In this document: in pieces, positions 17,289-24,526 of the stretch
Layout: every line of letters starts with the position of its first letter
Numbering within the stretch: the first letter of the stretch is position 1
DNA from: CAWIOX01 sp963837775
GTDB lineage: Bacteria > Pseudomonadota > Gammaproteobacteria > Burkholderiales > Burkholderiaceae_D
Assembly (NCBI GenBank): GCA_963837775.1
Contig: CAWIOX010000032.1
Span: 71,261-135,260 of the forward strand
DNA length: 64,000 bases
Direction of reading: 5' to 3'
Position numbers and translations under genes: made by a program
The notes under the pieces: model-generated
Seen by the model: the letters and a program-made list of their open reading frames with translations, nothing else
Told to the model about the DNA's origin: nothing
The model's database searches: none

Positions 17289-18218
17289 ATGAGCTGGACT
17301 GAAATCGTCATTGAAGTTGCGCGCATTCATGCGGAAGCCTTATCCGATGCCCTAATGGATGCAGGTGCACTCTCGGTATCGGTCGAAGACGCCGATGAAG
17401 GCACCGATGCCGAACAGCCCTTATTCGGTGAACCCGGCATGGAACCGGAGCAGGCGGCATGGGAGCGCAGCCGCGTAGTCGCACTGGCCTCTGTCGGTGA
17501 TGACTATGCCGCCATCGTTGCCCAAGCCGCTGCCAAGGTGCGGCTGACGCCGACGCCGGCCTATACGCTGCGCGATGTCGCCGATCAGGACTGGGTGCGT
17601 CTGACCCAATCCCAGTTCGAACCTATCCATATCGGCAAGAATATCTGGGTCGTACCAAGCTGGCACGATGCGCCCGACCCGAACGGCCTGATTCTGGAAC
17701 TCGATCCGGGCCTGGCTTTCGGCACCGGCAGCCACCCGACCACCCGACTCTGCATGGAATGGCTGGAGGCGCATGCACCGCAAGGCTTGTCGGTGCTGGA
17801 TTACGGCTGCGGTTCCGGCATACTCGCCATGGTCGCCAAAAAATTGGGCGCGGCTGAAGTTATCGGGGTCGATATCGACCCGCAGGCAATTGAATCTGCG
17901 AATGACAACTCCAGCCGCAATCACTGCGAGATCAAGTATTACCTACCGGAAAAATTTGATCAGGCCGTGCAGCAGCAGTCATTCGATATCGTGGTCGCCA
18001 ACATCCTGTCCGGCCCCTTGCAGCAGATGGCAGCCATGTTGTCCGGTCGCGTCGCCCCGGGCGGCGCCTTGGTATTGTCCGGCGTACTGGCAGAGCAAGC
18101 AGAAGCAGTCCTCGCTGCCTATGCTCCCTTCATCGCGCTGACGGTATGGGCTGAACAGGAAGGCTGGGTTGCCCTTTCCGGCAGGCGTGTAACGCAGCCT
18201 GACCAAGCAACACGATAG
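17289..18218 (+). CDS. prmA: Ribosomal protein L11 methyltransferase
   Basis: Methylates several amino groups on ribosomal protein L11 using S-adenosylmethionine. The 309-residue protein has the PrmA N-terminal domain and the Rossmann methyltransferase part: GLAFGTGSHPTTRLC, VLDYGCGSGILAM (SAM loop), VDIDPQA and ANILSGPL. It begins 8 bases after accC, and the next gene starts 2 bases after its stop, so all three are probably in one transcript. Confidence 0.95.
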   Translation: MSWTEIVIEVARIHAEALSDALMDAGALSVSVEDADEGTDAEQPLFGEPGMEPEQAAWERSRVVALASVGDDYAAIVAQAAAKVRLTPTPAYTLRDVADQDWVRLTQSQFEPIHIGKNIWVVPSWHDAPDPNGLILELDPGLAFGTGSHPTTRLCMEWLEAHAPQGLSVLDYGCGSGILAMVAKKLGAAEVIGVDIDPQAIESANDNSSRNHCEIKYYLPEKFDQAVQQQSFDIVVANILSGPLQQMAAMLSGRVAPGGALVLSGVLAEQAEAVLAAYAPFIALTVWAEQEGWVALSGRRVTQPDQATR

Positions 18219-18220
18219 CA

Positions 18221-19411
18221 ATGGCGCTCGCCACCCAATGCCCACACTGCCACACGACGTTTCGCGTCGCGCATGACCAACTGAAGTTACGCGCCGGCAT
18301 TGTGCGCTGCGGGAACTGCAAACAGATATTCAATGGTGTAGAGCATTTATTGCCGCCGGATGTAATTTCGTCTGCCGGCATGCCGCAAGACCCTGCGACT
18401 GCCGTCACGAAAGGCCATGACAGTCAGCATGATGGCGACATGACATTCAAGCCATTCCAGCCGATTGTCACAGACACACCTGCCAAGCCGGCACCTGAAA
18501 TATCCTCCGAACCACCAGCCCCCCTTCCATCCGAGCCAATGCCATCACACGGCATCGATCTGAATCTGGATCAGGCGGAGTATGCAGCGCTGGAGCAGAT
18601 GACGCAAAAGCATTTCATGGAGGCCGAACAGCCTTGGGAAGACATTCCGCTGAAACCGAGCGGCGCTGAGCTGGCGCCATTTAAAATGGAAATGGCTGAG
18701 GACAAAGCGCCGCTCAGGGCGGAAATACTGCAGCCGAATTTGTCGGCTGCAGAAGAAACTGCCATCCCTGACTTCATGCTCGCGGGTATAGAGGATCACC
18801 GGCCGCATCCATCGCTTGCAATCGACGCCGTATCGGCATCGCCAGCGGATGTGCCTGACGAAGCAGAACATATTTTCGCTAATGAAGAGCCGGATTTCGT
18901 GAAGCGCGGAAGGCGGCAACTACGCTACAAACGGCCACGGCAGCTGCTATTCGGGATCGGCGCATTGCTGCTGCTCATCGGCGCAATCGCACAAGCGACC
19001 TACACCTTCCGCGACCAGATTGCAGCACGGCTGCCCCAGACCAAGCCCCTGCTCTCCGCAGCTTGCTCGATAGTCGGCTGCAAAATCGCATGGCCCAAAC
19101 AAATCGATGTACTGGCCATCGAAGCATCCGAACTGCAGGCATTGCCCAACAACAGCAGCGCCTTTTCGCTGACGCTGCTGTTGCGCAATCACGGCAGCAC
19201 CACCGAGGCCTGGCCCAGCATTCAGTTAACGCTCAATGATGAAAACGAACGGTCGGTTGCGCGCCGGATTTTCACACCGGGTGAATATCTGGGGTCTGCG
19301 GCAGAGATGGAGCAGGGGTTTGCCAGCAATACCGAGCAATCCGTAAAAATATTTTTCACACTGGCGCAACTGAAAGCATCTGGGTACCGCGTCTATCTGT
19401 TTTATCCATAG
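18221..19411 (+). CDS. Zinc-ribbon plus DUF3426 membrane protein
   Basis: A 396-residue protein beginning with an MJ0042-type zinc ribbon (CPHCHTTFRV, then CGNCKQIFNG), a long acidic, Pro/Ala-rich linker of about 180 residues, one membrane helix near residues 245-265 (LLFGIGALLLLIGAIAQ) and a C-terminal DUF3426 domain that would lie outside the cytoplasm. Function unknown; the gene regularly follows prmA in beta-proteobacteria. Confidence 0.88.
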   Translation: MALATQCPHCHTTFRVAHDQLKLRAGIVRCGNCKQIFNGVEHLLPPDVISSAGMPQDPATAVTKGHDSQHDGDMTFKPFQPIVTDTPAKPAPEISSEPPAPLPSEPMPSHGIDLNLDQAEYAALEQMTQKHFMEAEQPWEDIPLKPSGAELAPFKMEMAEDKAPLRAEILQPNLSAAEETAIPDFMLAGIEDHRPHPSLAIDAVSASPADVPDEAEHIFANEEPDFVKRGRRQLRYKRPRQLLFGIGALLLLIGAIAQATYTFRDQIAARLPQTKPLLSAACSIVGCKIAWPKQIDVLAIEASELQALPNNSSAFSLTLLLRNHGSTTEAWPSIQLTLNDENERSVARRIFTPGEYLGSAAEMEQGFASNTEQSVKIFFTLAQLKASGYRVYLFYP

Positions 19412-19491
19412 ACCGGCAACCGACAAGCCCGTATCGCATTCCTTTGCCATCGTTCTCCATTTTCAACTATTGAAGCACTCGACCATCAACT

Positions 19492-20424
19492 ATGACCTCC
19501 CTTATTTGCGGCTCTATCGCCTTTGATACCATCATGTCGTTCGGAGGCCGCTTTTCGGAAGCCATCCTCGCCGACCAACTGCACAAGATCAACGTCGCCT
19601 TCCTGGTACCCGACATCCGCAAGGAATTTGGCGGCTGTGCCGGCAATATCGCCTATAACCTGCAGTTGCTGGGCGGAGAACCGCGCATCATGGCCACCAT
19701 CGGACAGGACAGTCAACCGTATCTGGAGCGCCTGACGCAACTGGGAATTTCACAGCGCAATATCAAGCTGATTCCGGCCGCCTATACCGCGCAGGCATTC
19801 ATCACGACCGACGCAAACAACAACCAGATCACGGCCTTCCATCCGGGTGCGATGATGTTTTCCCATGAAAACAGGATTGCCGATGCCGGCGAAGTGAAAC
19901 TGGCCATCATCGCCCCTGACGGGCGCGACGGCATGCTGCAGCATGCGGCCGATTGCGTGGCGCTGGACGTTCCGTTCATCTTCGATCCCGGCCAAGGCCT
20001 GCCGATGTTCGACGGTGCCGAACTGCGCCATTTCATTGAACTCGCCACCTATGTCGCGGTCAACGATTATGAAGCAGAGTTATTGACGGAACGCACCGGC
20101 TTGACGCTGGATCAGATCGCCAGGCAGGTATCGGCGCTGGTGGTGACGCGCGGCGAACTCGGTGCAGAAATTTTCACCGACGGCCAGCGCATCGATATTC
20201 CTTGCGTAGCGCCAGACCGCATTATCGACCCCACCGGCTGTGGCGATGCGTTCCGCGCCGGGATGCTGTTCGGCTTGACCAATGGCCTGGATTGGGCGAC
20301 TACGGGCCGGCTCGCCAGTCTGATGGGTTCCATCAAGATTGCGCATCAGGGCGGCCAGAACCATACGCCATCCCGTGCAGAAATTGATGAGCGCTTCCTG
20401 CGCGCATTCGGTTATCGGCTATAA
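19492..20424 (+). CDS. PfkB-family carbohydrate kinase
   Basis: A 310-residue ribokinase-fold kinase. It has the N-terminal substrate segment GGCAGNIAYNLQLLGG and the C-terminal signature IDPTGCGDAFRAGMLFG with the catalytic Asp. The family includes adenosine, ribose and fructose-phosphate kinases; the substrate cannot be read from the sequence, though adenosine kinase-like annotation is common for this subgroup. It stands 80 bases after the DUF3426 gene and may share its transcript. Confidence 0.88.
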   Translation: MTSLICGSIAFDTIMSFGGRFSEAILADQLHKINVAFLVPDIRKEFGGCAGNIAYNLQLLGGEPRIMATIGQDSQPYLERLTQLGISQRNIKLIPAAYTAQAFITTDANNNQITAFHPGAMMFSHENRIADAGEVKLAIIAPDGRDGMLQHAADCVALDVPFIFDPGQGLPMFDGAELRHFIELATYVAVNDYEAELLTERTGLTLDQIARQVSALVVTRGELGAEIFTDGQRIDIPCVAPDRIIDPTGCGDAFRAGMLFGLTNGLDWATTGRLASLMGSIKIAHQGGQNHTPSRAEIDERFLRAFGYRL

Positions 20425-20478
20425 ATCAGACCGATAAGCGAAGGACAAGCGGCTGGCTGCTGAGTTCAAGGAGGCAAT

Positions 20479-20802
20479 ATGCGGACTACATTACCACTCT
20501 GGACATCCTTGCTGCTGGCCACATCATCGGCAGGCTGTACGACCCAGTCCGGACAGCCCCCGGCCCCATACTCATCAACGCGGGGCACGACTTTGGTACA
20601 GATGGCGTCCGTTACTGCGGTGCGAGAGCGGCCGGTTCCGGATCAACGGACCGGCGCCACTCAAGGCGCCATAGAACTGAGCCTGCGTTTTGATGATGGC
20701 ACAACCCACAGCTTCAACATCGAACCGGGCCAGATCTTCCAGCCCGGGGAGCGGGTAAAAGTCACTTCGCACAGAGGGAATATCCGCATCACGCATGAAT
20801 AA
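20479..20802 (+). CDS. Small putative lipoprotein
   Basis: A 107-residue protein with a signal peptide ending in the lipobox-like SSAGC (Cys at residue 20), so likely lipid-anchored in the envelope. The rest is a small beta-rich domain (SVTAVRERPV, ELSLRFDDGTTHSFN, GERVKVTSHRGNIRI) resembling the C-terminal part of SlyB/PCP-type outer-membrane lipoproteins, but the glycine-zipper region is absent. A good GGAGG lies before the ATG. Function unknown. Confidence 0.75.
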   Translation: MRTTLPLWTSLLLATSSAGCTTQSGQPPAPYSSTRGTTLVQMASVTAVRERPVPDQRTGATQGAIELSLRFDDGTTHSFNIEPGQIFQPGERVKVTSHRGNIRITHE

Positions 20803-20820
20803 CAGGCATCAGCGACGTTG

Positions 20821-21126
20821 TTAAACGGATGGCGTCAGCATTTTCATTACGACTTCTGCCGTCAAATGACGCATGCTGACTTCCAGCAGTTTCCGTTTGC
20901 TGCTAAGGCCGTGCGTGATGACGACCGCACTTCTGGGGACGTCAAGCGACTCGGCAATGAAGCGCACCAGCGCTTCATTCGCCTTGCCCTCGATCGGCTG
21001 AGCCTGCAGCCGTATTTTCAGCACATCCTCAAGAATGCCGATGACTTCGCTGCGTTTCGCATTCGGGGAGATTTGCACTGCCAGGCGCACACCACCCGGC
21101 AGATCCGAGCACCAGCTTTTGCTCAT
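20821..21126 (-). CDS. DUF167 (YggU) family protein
   Basis: A 101-residue protein of the UPF0235/YggU family, with GGVRLAVQISPNAKRSEV and the PIEGKANEALVRFIAESL block typical of the fold. Function unknown. It is downstream of yggT on the same strand, as in many proteobacteria, but 235 bases separate them here and hold a long inverted repeat. Confidence 0.9.
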   Translation of the reverse strand: MSKSWCSDLPGGVRLAVQISPNAKRSEVIGILEDVLKIRLQAQPIEGKANEALVRFIAESLDVPRSAVVITHGLSSKRKLLEVSMRHLTAEVVMKMLTPSV

Positions 21127-21159
21127 CCTGGATTCCTCAGTTGGACAGGTGTGAATGTG

Positions 21160-21247
21160 CGTTTTTCCGGCTTCCTGGCTAGGCGTGACGACGACGCAGA
21201 CTGCATTCTGCTAGGAGGAACAACAACGCCAGGGAGCCGGAAAAACG
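21160..21247. repeat. 20-bp inverted repeat element between yggT and yggU
   Basis: CGTTTTTCCGGCTTCCTGGC at 21160-21179 is matched in inverse orientation by GCCAGGGAGCCGGAAAAACG at 21228-21247, 19 of 20 positions complementary. The 48-base loop contains a second short pairing (GCAGACTGCATTCTGC) and AGGAGG. No T-run follows, so a simple terminator is unlikely. It may be a small mobile-like element or a structured RNA in the yggT-yggU transcript. Confidence 0.75.
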
Positions 21248-21361
21248 TGCAATCGCATCTGTAGCGTAGCCACCTCAATGGTGAGCGAATTAATAGACAA
21301 AACGTCAAATTAATCATGGTGTTATCGAAGGCGATGAGCGATCAGCTGAGGAATCCAGGAT

Positions 21362-21904
21362 TCATACCAGTGCAGCAATGAACACTCTCACCAACTGCAG
21401 TGCGACCTGCAGCGCTATCAGCGCAATGATTGGCGTCAAATCTATGTTCGCTATCGGCGGTATCACCCGACGCAGCGGGCGCATCAGCGGATCATTCAAC
21501 GCCCGGACAAAAGGTGCCAGAGGTGCGTTTGGATTAACCCAGCTGAAAATGGCCTCAATGATCAGCAGGCCCATGAAACCATAAAATATCCACTGCACCA
21601 GTTGCAGCACGGCCGACAACAAAACTATCTGCAAAGGGAATGTTGACAAGAGCAGCATTTCAATCGCTGTCGATACCAGCGCAATCAGAAATGCGCCGAC
21701 CATGCTGGCCCAATCGAGGCCGCCGATGCCCGGCAATAAACGCCGCAAAGGCAGTACCAGCCAGTCGGACAAGGTAAAAATGAACTGCGCGATGGATGCC
21801 GGCGCTCTGATCCGGACTGCCTGCATCCAGAATCGCAACAACAATACCCCGGCCAGGAAACCGGCAACGGTATCAACAATCAGCGTAAAAATGCCGTGTA
21901 GCAC
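21362..21904 (-). CDS. YggT family membrane protein
   Basis: A 180-residue integral membrane protein with two YggT repeats: an N-terminal set of helices with DWLVLPLRRLLPG and a C-terminal set with DPLMRPLRRVIPPIANIDLTPIIALIALQ. The family is linked to membrane topology or osmotic protection in some bacteria, but no function is proven here. Confidence 0.9.
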   Translation of the reverse strand: MLHGIFTLIVDTVAGFLAGVLLLRFWMQAVRIRAPASIAQFIFTLSDWLVLPLRRLLPGIGGLDWASMVGAFLIALVSTAIEMLLLSTFPLQIVLLSAVLQLVQWIFYGFMGLLIIEAIFSWVNPNAPLAPFVRALNDPLMRPLRRVIPPIANIDLTPIIALIALQVALQLVRVFIAALV

Positions 21905-21919
21905 GATAGTCTCTCCAAA

Positions 21920-21957
21920 TAAAAAACCCGCTGCATGACATGAAGTCAGTCAGCGGG
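21920..21957 (-). terminator. Intrinsic terminator after the H1-like gene
   Basis: On the minus strand CCCGCTG (21957-21951) pairs with CAGCGGG (21933-21927) and is followed by a run of six T. It lies about 45 bases after the H1-like gene stop, so it should end that transcript ahead of yggT. Confidence 0.8.
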
Positions 21958-22000
21958 CATTGTGCCCGAAATCATTCGGGCCACCAAGTAAGCACTGATA

Positions 22001-22894
22001 TTACGGACGGCTGCCGGTTGGAAATGGCCAGGCTGCTGCCGGATTGAGCACCGTTTGCACTTCAGGTTTTGTCGCTGCCTTTTTTGGCGCTGCGGCTTTC
22101 ACTGCCGGCTTCTTGGCTGCTGCTTTTTTAGGTGCCGCTGCCAGTTTTTTTCTCTACCGGCTTGGCTGCAACGCTGCTTTCGCTACCGGCTTGGCGGCCA
22201 CTGCTTTTTTCGCTACCACGGCTTTTGCTGCCGGCTTCTTGGCTGCGACGGCTTTCTTAGGCGCTACCGCTTTCGCAACTGCCTTCACTGCAGCTTTCGC
22301 TACCGGCTTGGCGGCCACTGCTTTTTTCGCTACCACGGCTTTTGCTGCCGGCTTCTTGGCGGCGACGGCTTTCTTAGGCGCTACCGCTTTCGCAACTGCC
22401 TTCACTGCAGCTTTCGCTACCGGCTTGGCAGCCACTGCTTTTTTCGCTACCACGGCTTTTGCTGCCGGCTTCTTGGCGGCGACGGCTTTCTTAGGCGCTA
22501 CCGCTTTCGCAACTGCCTTCACTGCAGCTTTCGCTACCGGCTTGGCAGCCACTGCTTTTTTCGCCACCACGGCTTTTGCTGCCGGCTTCTTGGCGGCGAC
22601 GGCTTTCTTGGCGCGACTGCTTTCACTGCTTGCCTTCACTGCAGCTTTCGCTACAGGTTTGGCGGCCACTGCTTTTTTCGCTACCACGGCTTTTGCTGCC
22701 GGCTTCTTGGCGGCGACGGCTTTCTTAGGCGCTACTGCTTTCACTGCTGCCTTCACTGCAGCTTTCGCTACCGGCTTAACGGCAACTGCTTGTTTAGCGA
22801 CGGGCTTTTTGGCTGCTGCCGGTGCTGCTTTTACCGGAGCAGCCGCTTTTGCGGCCGGCTTCTTTGTTGCGGGTTTCTTGACGGCTGTTGCCAT
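22001..22894 (-). CDS. Histone H1-like Lys/Ala-rich DNA-binding protein (compensated frameshifts)
   Basis: A predicted protein of 297 residues, almost entirely Ala, Lys, Pro and Val, like the C-terminal domain of histone H1 and bacterial HctB/AlgP-type proteins, which bind DNA without base specificity. ATG 22894 (MATAVKK) is chosen because AAGGAG lies just before it. Most of the body is a 39-residue repeat. Near 22605-22635 the repeat reads KASSESSRAKK instead of KAVAKAVAPKK, a +1/-1 pair; near 22145-22185 a second pair gives LQPSR and a stop, after which the original frame resumes (KKLAAAPKKAAAKKPA) to TAA 22001. The spans are in frame overall, so one gene is likely. Confidence 0.82.
22181..22765. 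repeat. Five tandem copies of a 117-bp repeat
   Basis: The segment CGCTACCGGCTTGG recurs (once with ACAGGTTTGG) at 22181, 22298, 22415, 22532, 22649 and 22766, an exact period of 117 bases or 39 codons. Copies differ at few positions, which suggests recent expansion by unequal recombination. The repeats encode the body of the H1-like protein. Confidence 0.9.
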
Positions 22895-22943
22895 TTGTTT
22901 CTCCTTCACGTGAGATGGAAAATCAATCTTTAAAATGTAAATC

Positions 22944-22970
22944 CGCCTACCCCTGATCTCAGGCTAGGCG
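22944..22970 (-). promoter_or_regulatory. Leader hairpin of the H1-like gene
   Basis: On the minus strand CGCCTAGCCTGA is followed after two bases by TCAGGGGTAGGCG, giving an 11-pair stem interrupted by a small internal bulge. It lies in the presumed 5' leader, about 50 bases from the start codon, and is followed by an AT-rich stretch but no T-run. It may affect mRNA stability or translation. Confidence 0.5.
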
Positions 22971-23176
22971 AATTATTCATGGGCGCAAGCAATTTCTGTT
23001 TACGCTAATGAATCCGACACCAGCCGAACTGCTGCATCCCCTCATTCATGCAGCACTTCAGCCATCATCGATGCTCTCCTCTACTGTCTACTATTGAGCG
23101 ACAAGCCACCGTCAAATAACGACTGCGGCAGAGGCGAACATATCACTAATGTTCAACAGAGAACTGCGGTCCCGCT

Positions 23177-23207
23177 AAAAAAAAACGCCAGCAACAACGC
23201 CGGCGTC
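23177..23207 (-). terminator. Intrinsic terminator after nrdB
   Basis: On the minus strand ACGCCGGCG...CTGGCGT forms a GC-rich hairpin followed by nine T. It lies about 25 bases after the nrdB stop. Confidence 0.85.
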
Positions 23208-23232
23208 TGAATACTGCCTTTGAAAGGTATGC

Positions 23233-24417
23233 TTATTCCCAGTTAAGGGCGCCGCCAGTCTGATACTCGATGACGCGCGTCTCGAAGAAATTGCGTTCCT
23301 TCTTCAGGTCGATCATTTCGCTCATCCACGGGAACGGATTTTCTTCCTGCGCAAACATCGGATCAAGCCCGATCTGCTGTGCGCGGCGATTCGCGATGAA
23401 GCGTAAATAACCTTTGAACATCGGCGCATTCAAACCGAGCACGCCACGCGGCATTGTATCCTCTGCGTAGCGATACTCCAACTCTACCGCGTGCAAAAAC
23501 AAGGCTTTGATCTCTTCGCGGAATTCAGCTGTCCACAACTGCGGATTTTCCATCTTGATGGTGTTGATCAGGTCGATCCCGAAGTTGCAGTGCATCGACT
23601 CATCGCGCAGGATGTACTGGTACTGTTCGGCTGCGCCCATCATCTTGTTCTGGCGGCCCAGCGCCAGGATTTGGGTGAAGCCGACATAGAAGAACAGGCC
23701 TTCCATCAGGCAGGCGAAGACGATCAGCGACTTCAGCAATTTCTGGTCGTTTTCCATGGTGCCGGTGGTGAATTGCGGATCGGTCAGCACATTGATGAAC
23801 GGGATCAGGAATTCATCCTTGTCGCGAATCGATTTCACCTCGTTATAGGCGTTGAAAATCTCGCCCTCGTCCAGCCCCAGCGACTCGACGATATATTGGT
23901 AAGCGTGGGTGTGGATCGCTTCTTCGAACGCCTGGCGCAGCAGGTACTGGCGGCATTCCGGCGCGGTGATGTGGCGATAGGTGCCGAGCACGATATTGTT
24001 GGCGGCCAGCGAATCGGCGGTGACGAAGAAGCCGAGATTGCGCTTGACCAGGCGACGCTCGTCATCGGTCAGGCCGTTCGGATTCTTCCACAGCTCGATA
24101 TCGCGCTGCATGTTGATCTCTTGCGGCATCCAGTGATTGGCGCAACCGGCCAGATACTTGTCCCACGCCCATTTGTACTTGAACGGCACCAGCTGGTTCA
24201 CATCGGTGTGGCCGTTGATGATGCGCTTGTCGGCTGCATTCACGCGGCGCGACGTATCTGCCACATTCGCTGCCGCATTCGCGGCTGCCGTCACGCTCGA
24301 TGCCGCGAACATGTCGGTGTTGACCGCTGCACCGGCGAGCTGTGAAACCGTTGCAGCTGGTGGCTGCACTGTGTTTGAGGCCGGCACCGCCGCCACCTCT
24401 TCATCCCAACTTAACAT
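23233..24417 (-). CDS. nrdB: Class Ia ribonucleotide reductase, beta subunit
   Basis: Supplies the tyrosyl radical for reduction of ribonucleotides to deoxyribonucleotides. From ATG 24417 (MLSWDEEV, with AAGGTG upstream) the protein is 394 residues. Iron ligands are seen in the segments EEAIHTHAYQYIVESL and RDESMHCNFGIDLIN, and the C-terminal NFFETRVIEYQTGGALNWE matches the tail that binds NrdA. It lies 109 bases after the nrdA stop, separated by a dispersed repeat and a palindrome ACTACGTAGT. Confidence 0.95.
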   Translation of the reverse strand: MLSWDEEVAAVPASNTVQPPAATVSQLAGAAVNTDMFAASSVTAAANAAANVADTSRRVNAADKRIINGHTDVNQLVPFKYKWAWDKYLAGCANHWMPQEINMQRDIELWKNPNGLTDDERRLVKRNLGFFVTADSLAANNIVLGTYRHITAPECRQYLLRQAFEEAIHTHAYQYIVESLGLDEGEIFNAYNEVKSIRDKDEFLIPFINVLTDPQFTTGTMENDQKLLKSLIVFACLMEGLFFYVGFTQILALGRQNKMMGAAEQYQYILRDESMHCNFGIDLINTIKMENPQLWTAEFREEIKALFLHAVELEYRYAEDTMPRGVLGLNAPMFKGYLRFIANRRAQQIGLDPMFAQEENPFPWMSEMIDLKKERNFFETRVIEYQTGGALNWE

Positions 24418-24450
24418 TTTCGACACCTTATTCTGCAAATATATACACTA

Positions 24451-24524
24451 CGTAGTATTTTTTAAAGCCCAGCAAATACGTGCGGGAATACCGGCATTTA
24501 CACCGATACTCCCCGTTTTTATAC
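24451..24524 (+). repeat. Dispersed GGGAGTAT/GTGCGGG intergenic element, copy 3
   Basis: On the plus strand: left end GTAGTATTTTTTAAAGCC (24452-24469), core GTGCGGG (24480-24486), right end CGATACTCCCCGTTTTT (24504-24520). It fills the nrdA-nrdB gap opposite to the genes and aligns well with copies at 4250, 35481 and 54757. Confidence 0.7.
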
Positions 24525-24526
24525 AA

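Larger units (their letters stand above)
22895..23232. other. Intergenic region upstream of the H1-like gene
   Basis: About 340 bases holding the leader and promoter of the H1-like gene and, at its far end, the nrdB terminator. A hairpin at 22944-22970 (CGCCTA/TAGGCG outer arms, CCTGA/TCAGG inner arms) lies about 50 bases before the start codon. No gene was found between the hairpin and the terminator. Confidence 0.5.

Noticed and set aside
21160..21247. Integron attC site
   Set aside because: The outer ends do not show the attC core-site consensus and no integrase or cassette array is nearby.
22181..22765. CRISPR array
   Set aside because: The repeats are contiguous 117-bp tandem units inside a coding gene, without unique spacers or cas genes.
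22044..22933. Two long overlapping open frames on the plus strand opposite the H1-like gene
   Set aside because: Repetitive Ala/Phe/Thr or Cys/Arg/Phe frames that are a by-product of the 117-bp repeats; the minus strand has a ribosome binding site and a known protein type.
24444..24459. Third NrdR box between nrdA and nrdB
   Set aside because: ACTACGTAGT is a perfect palindrome but two bases shorter in the centre than the NrdR consensus, and it has no partner box; not called as a site.
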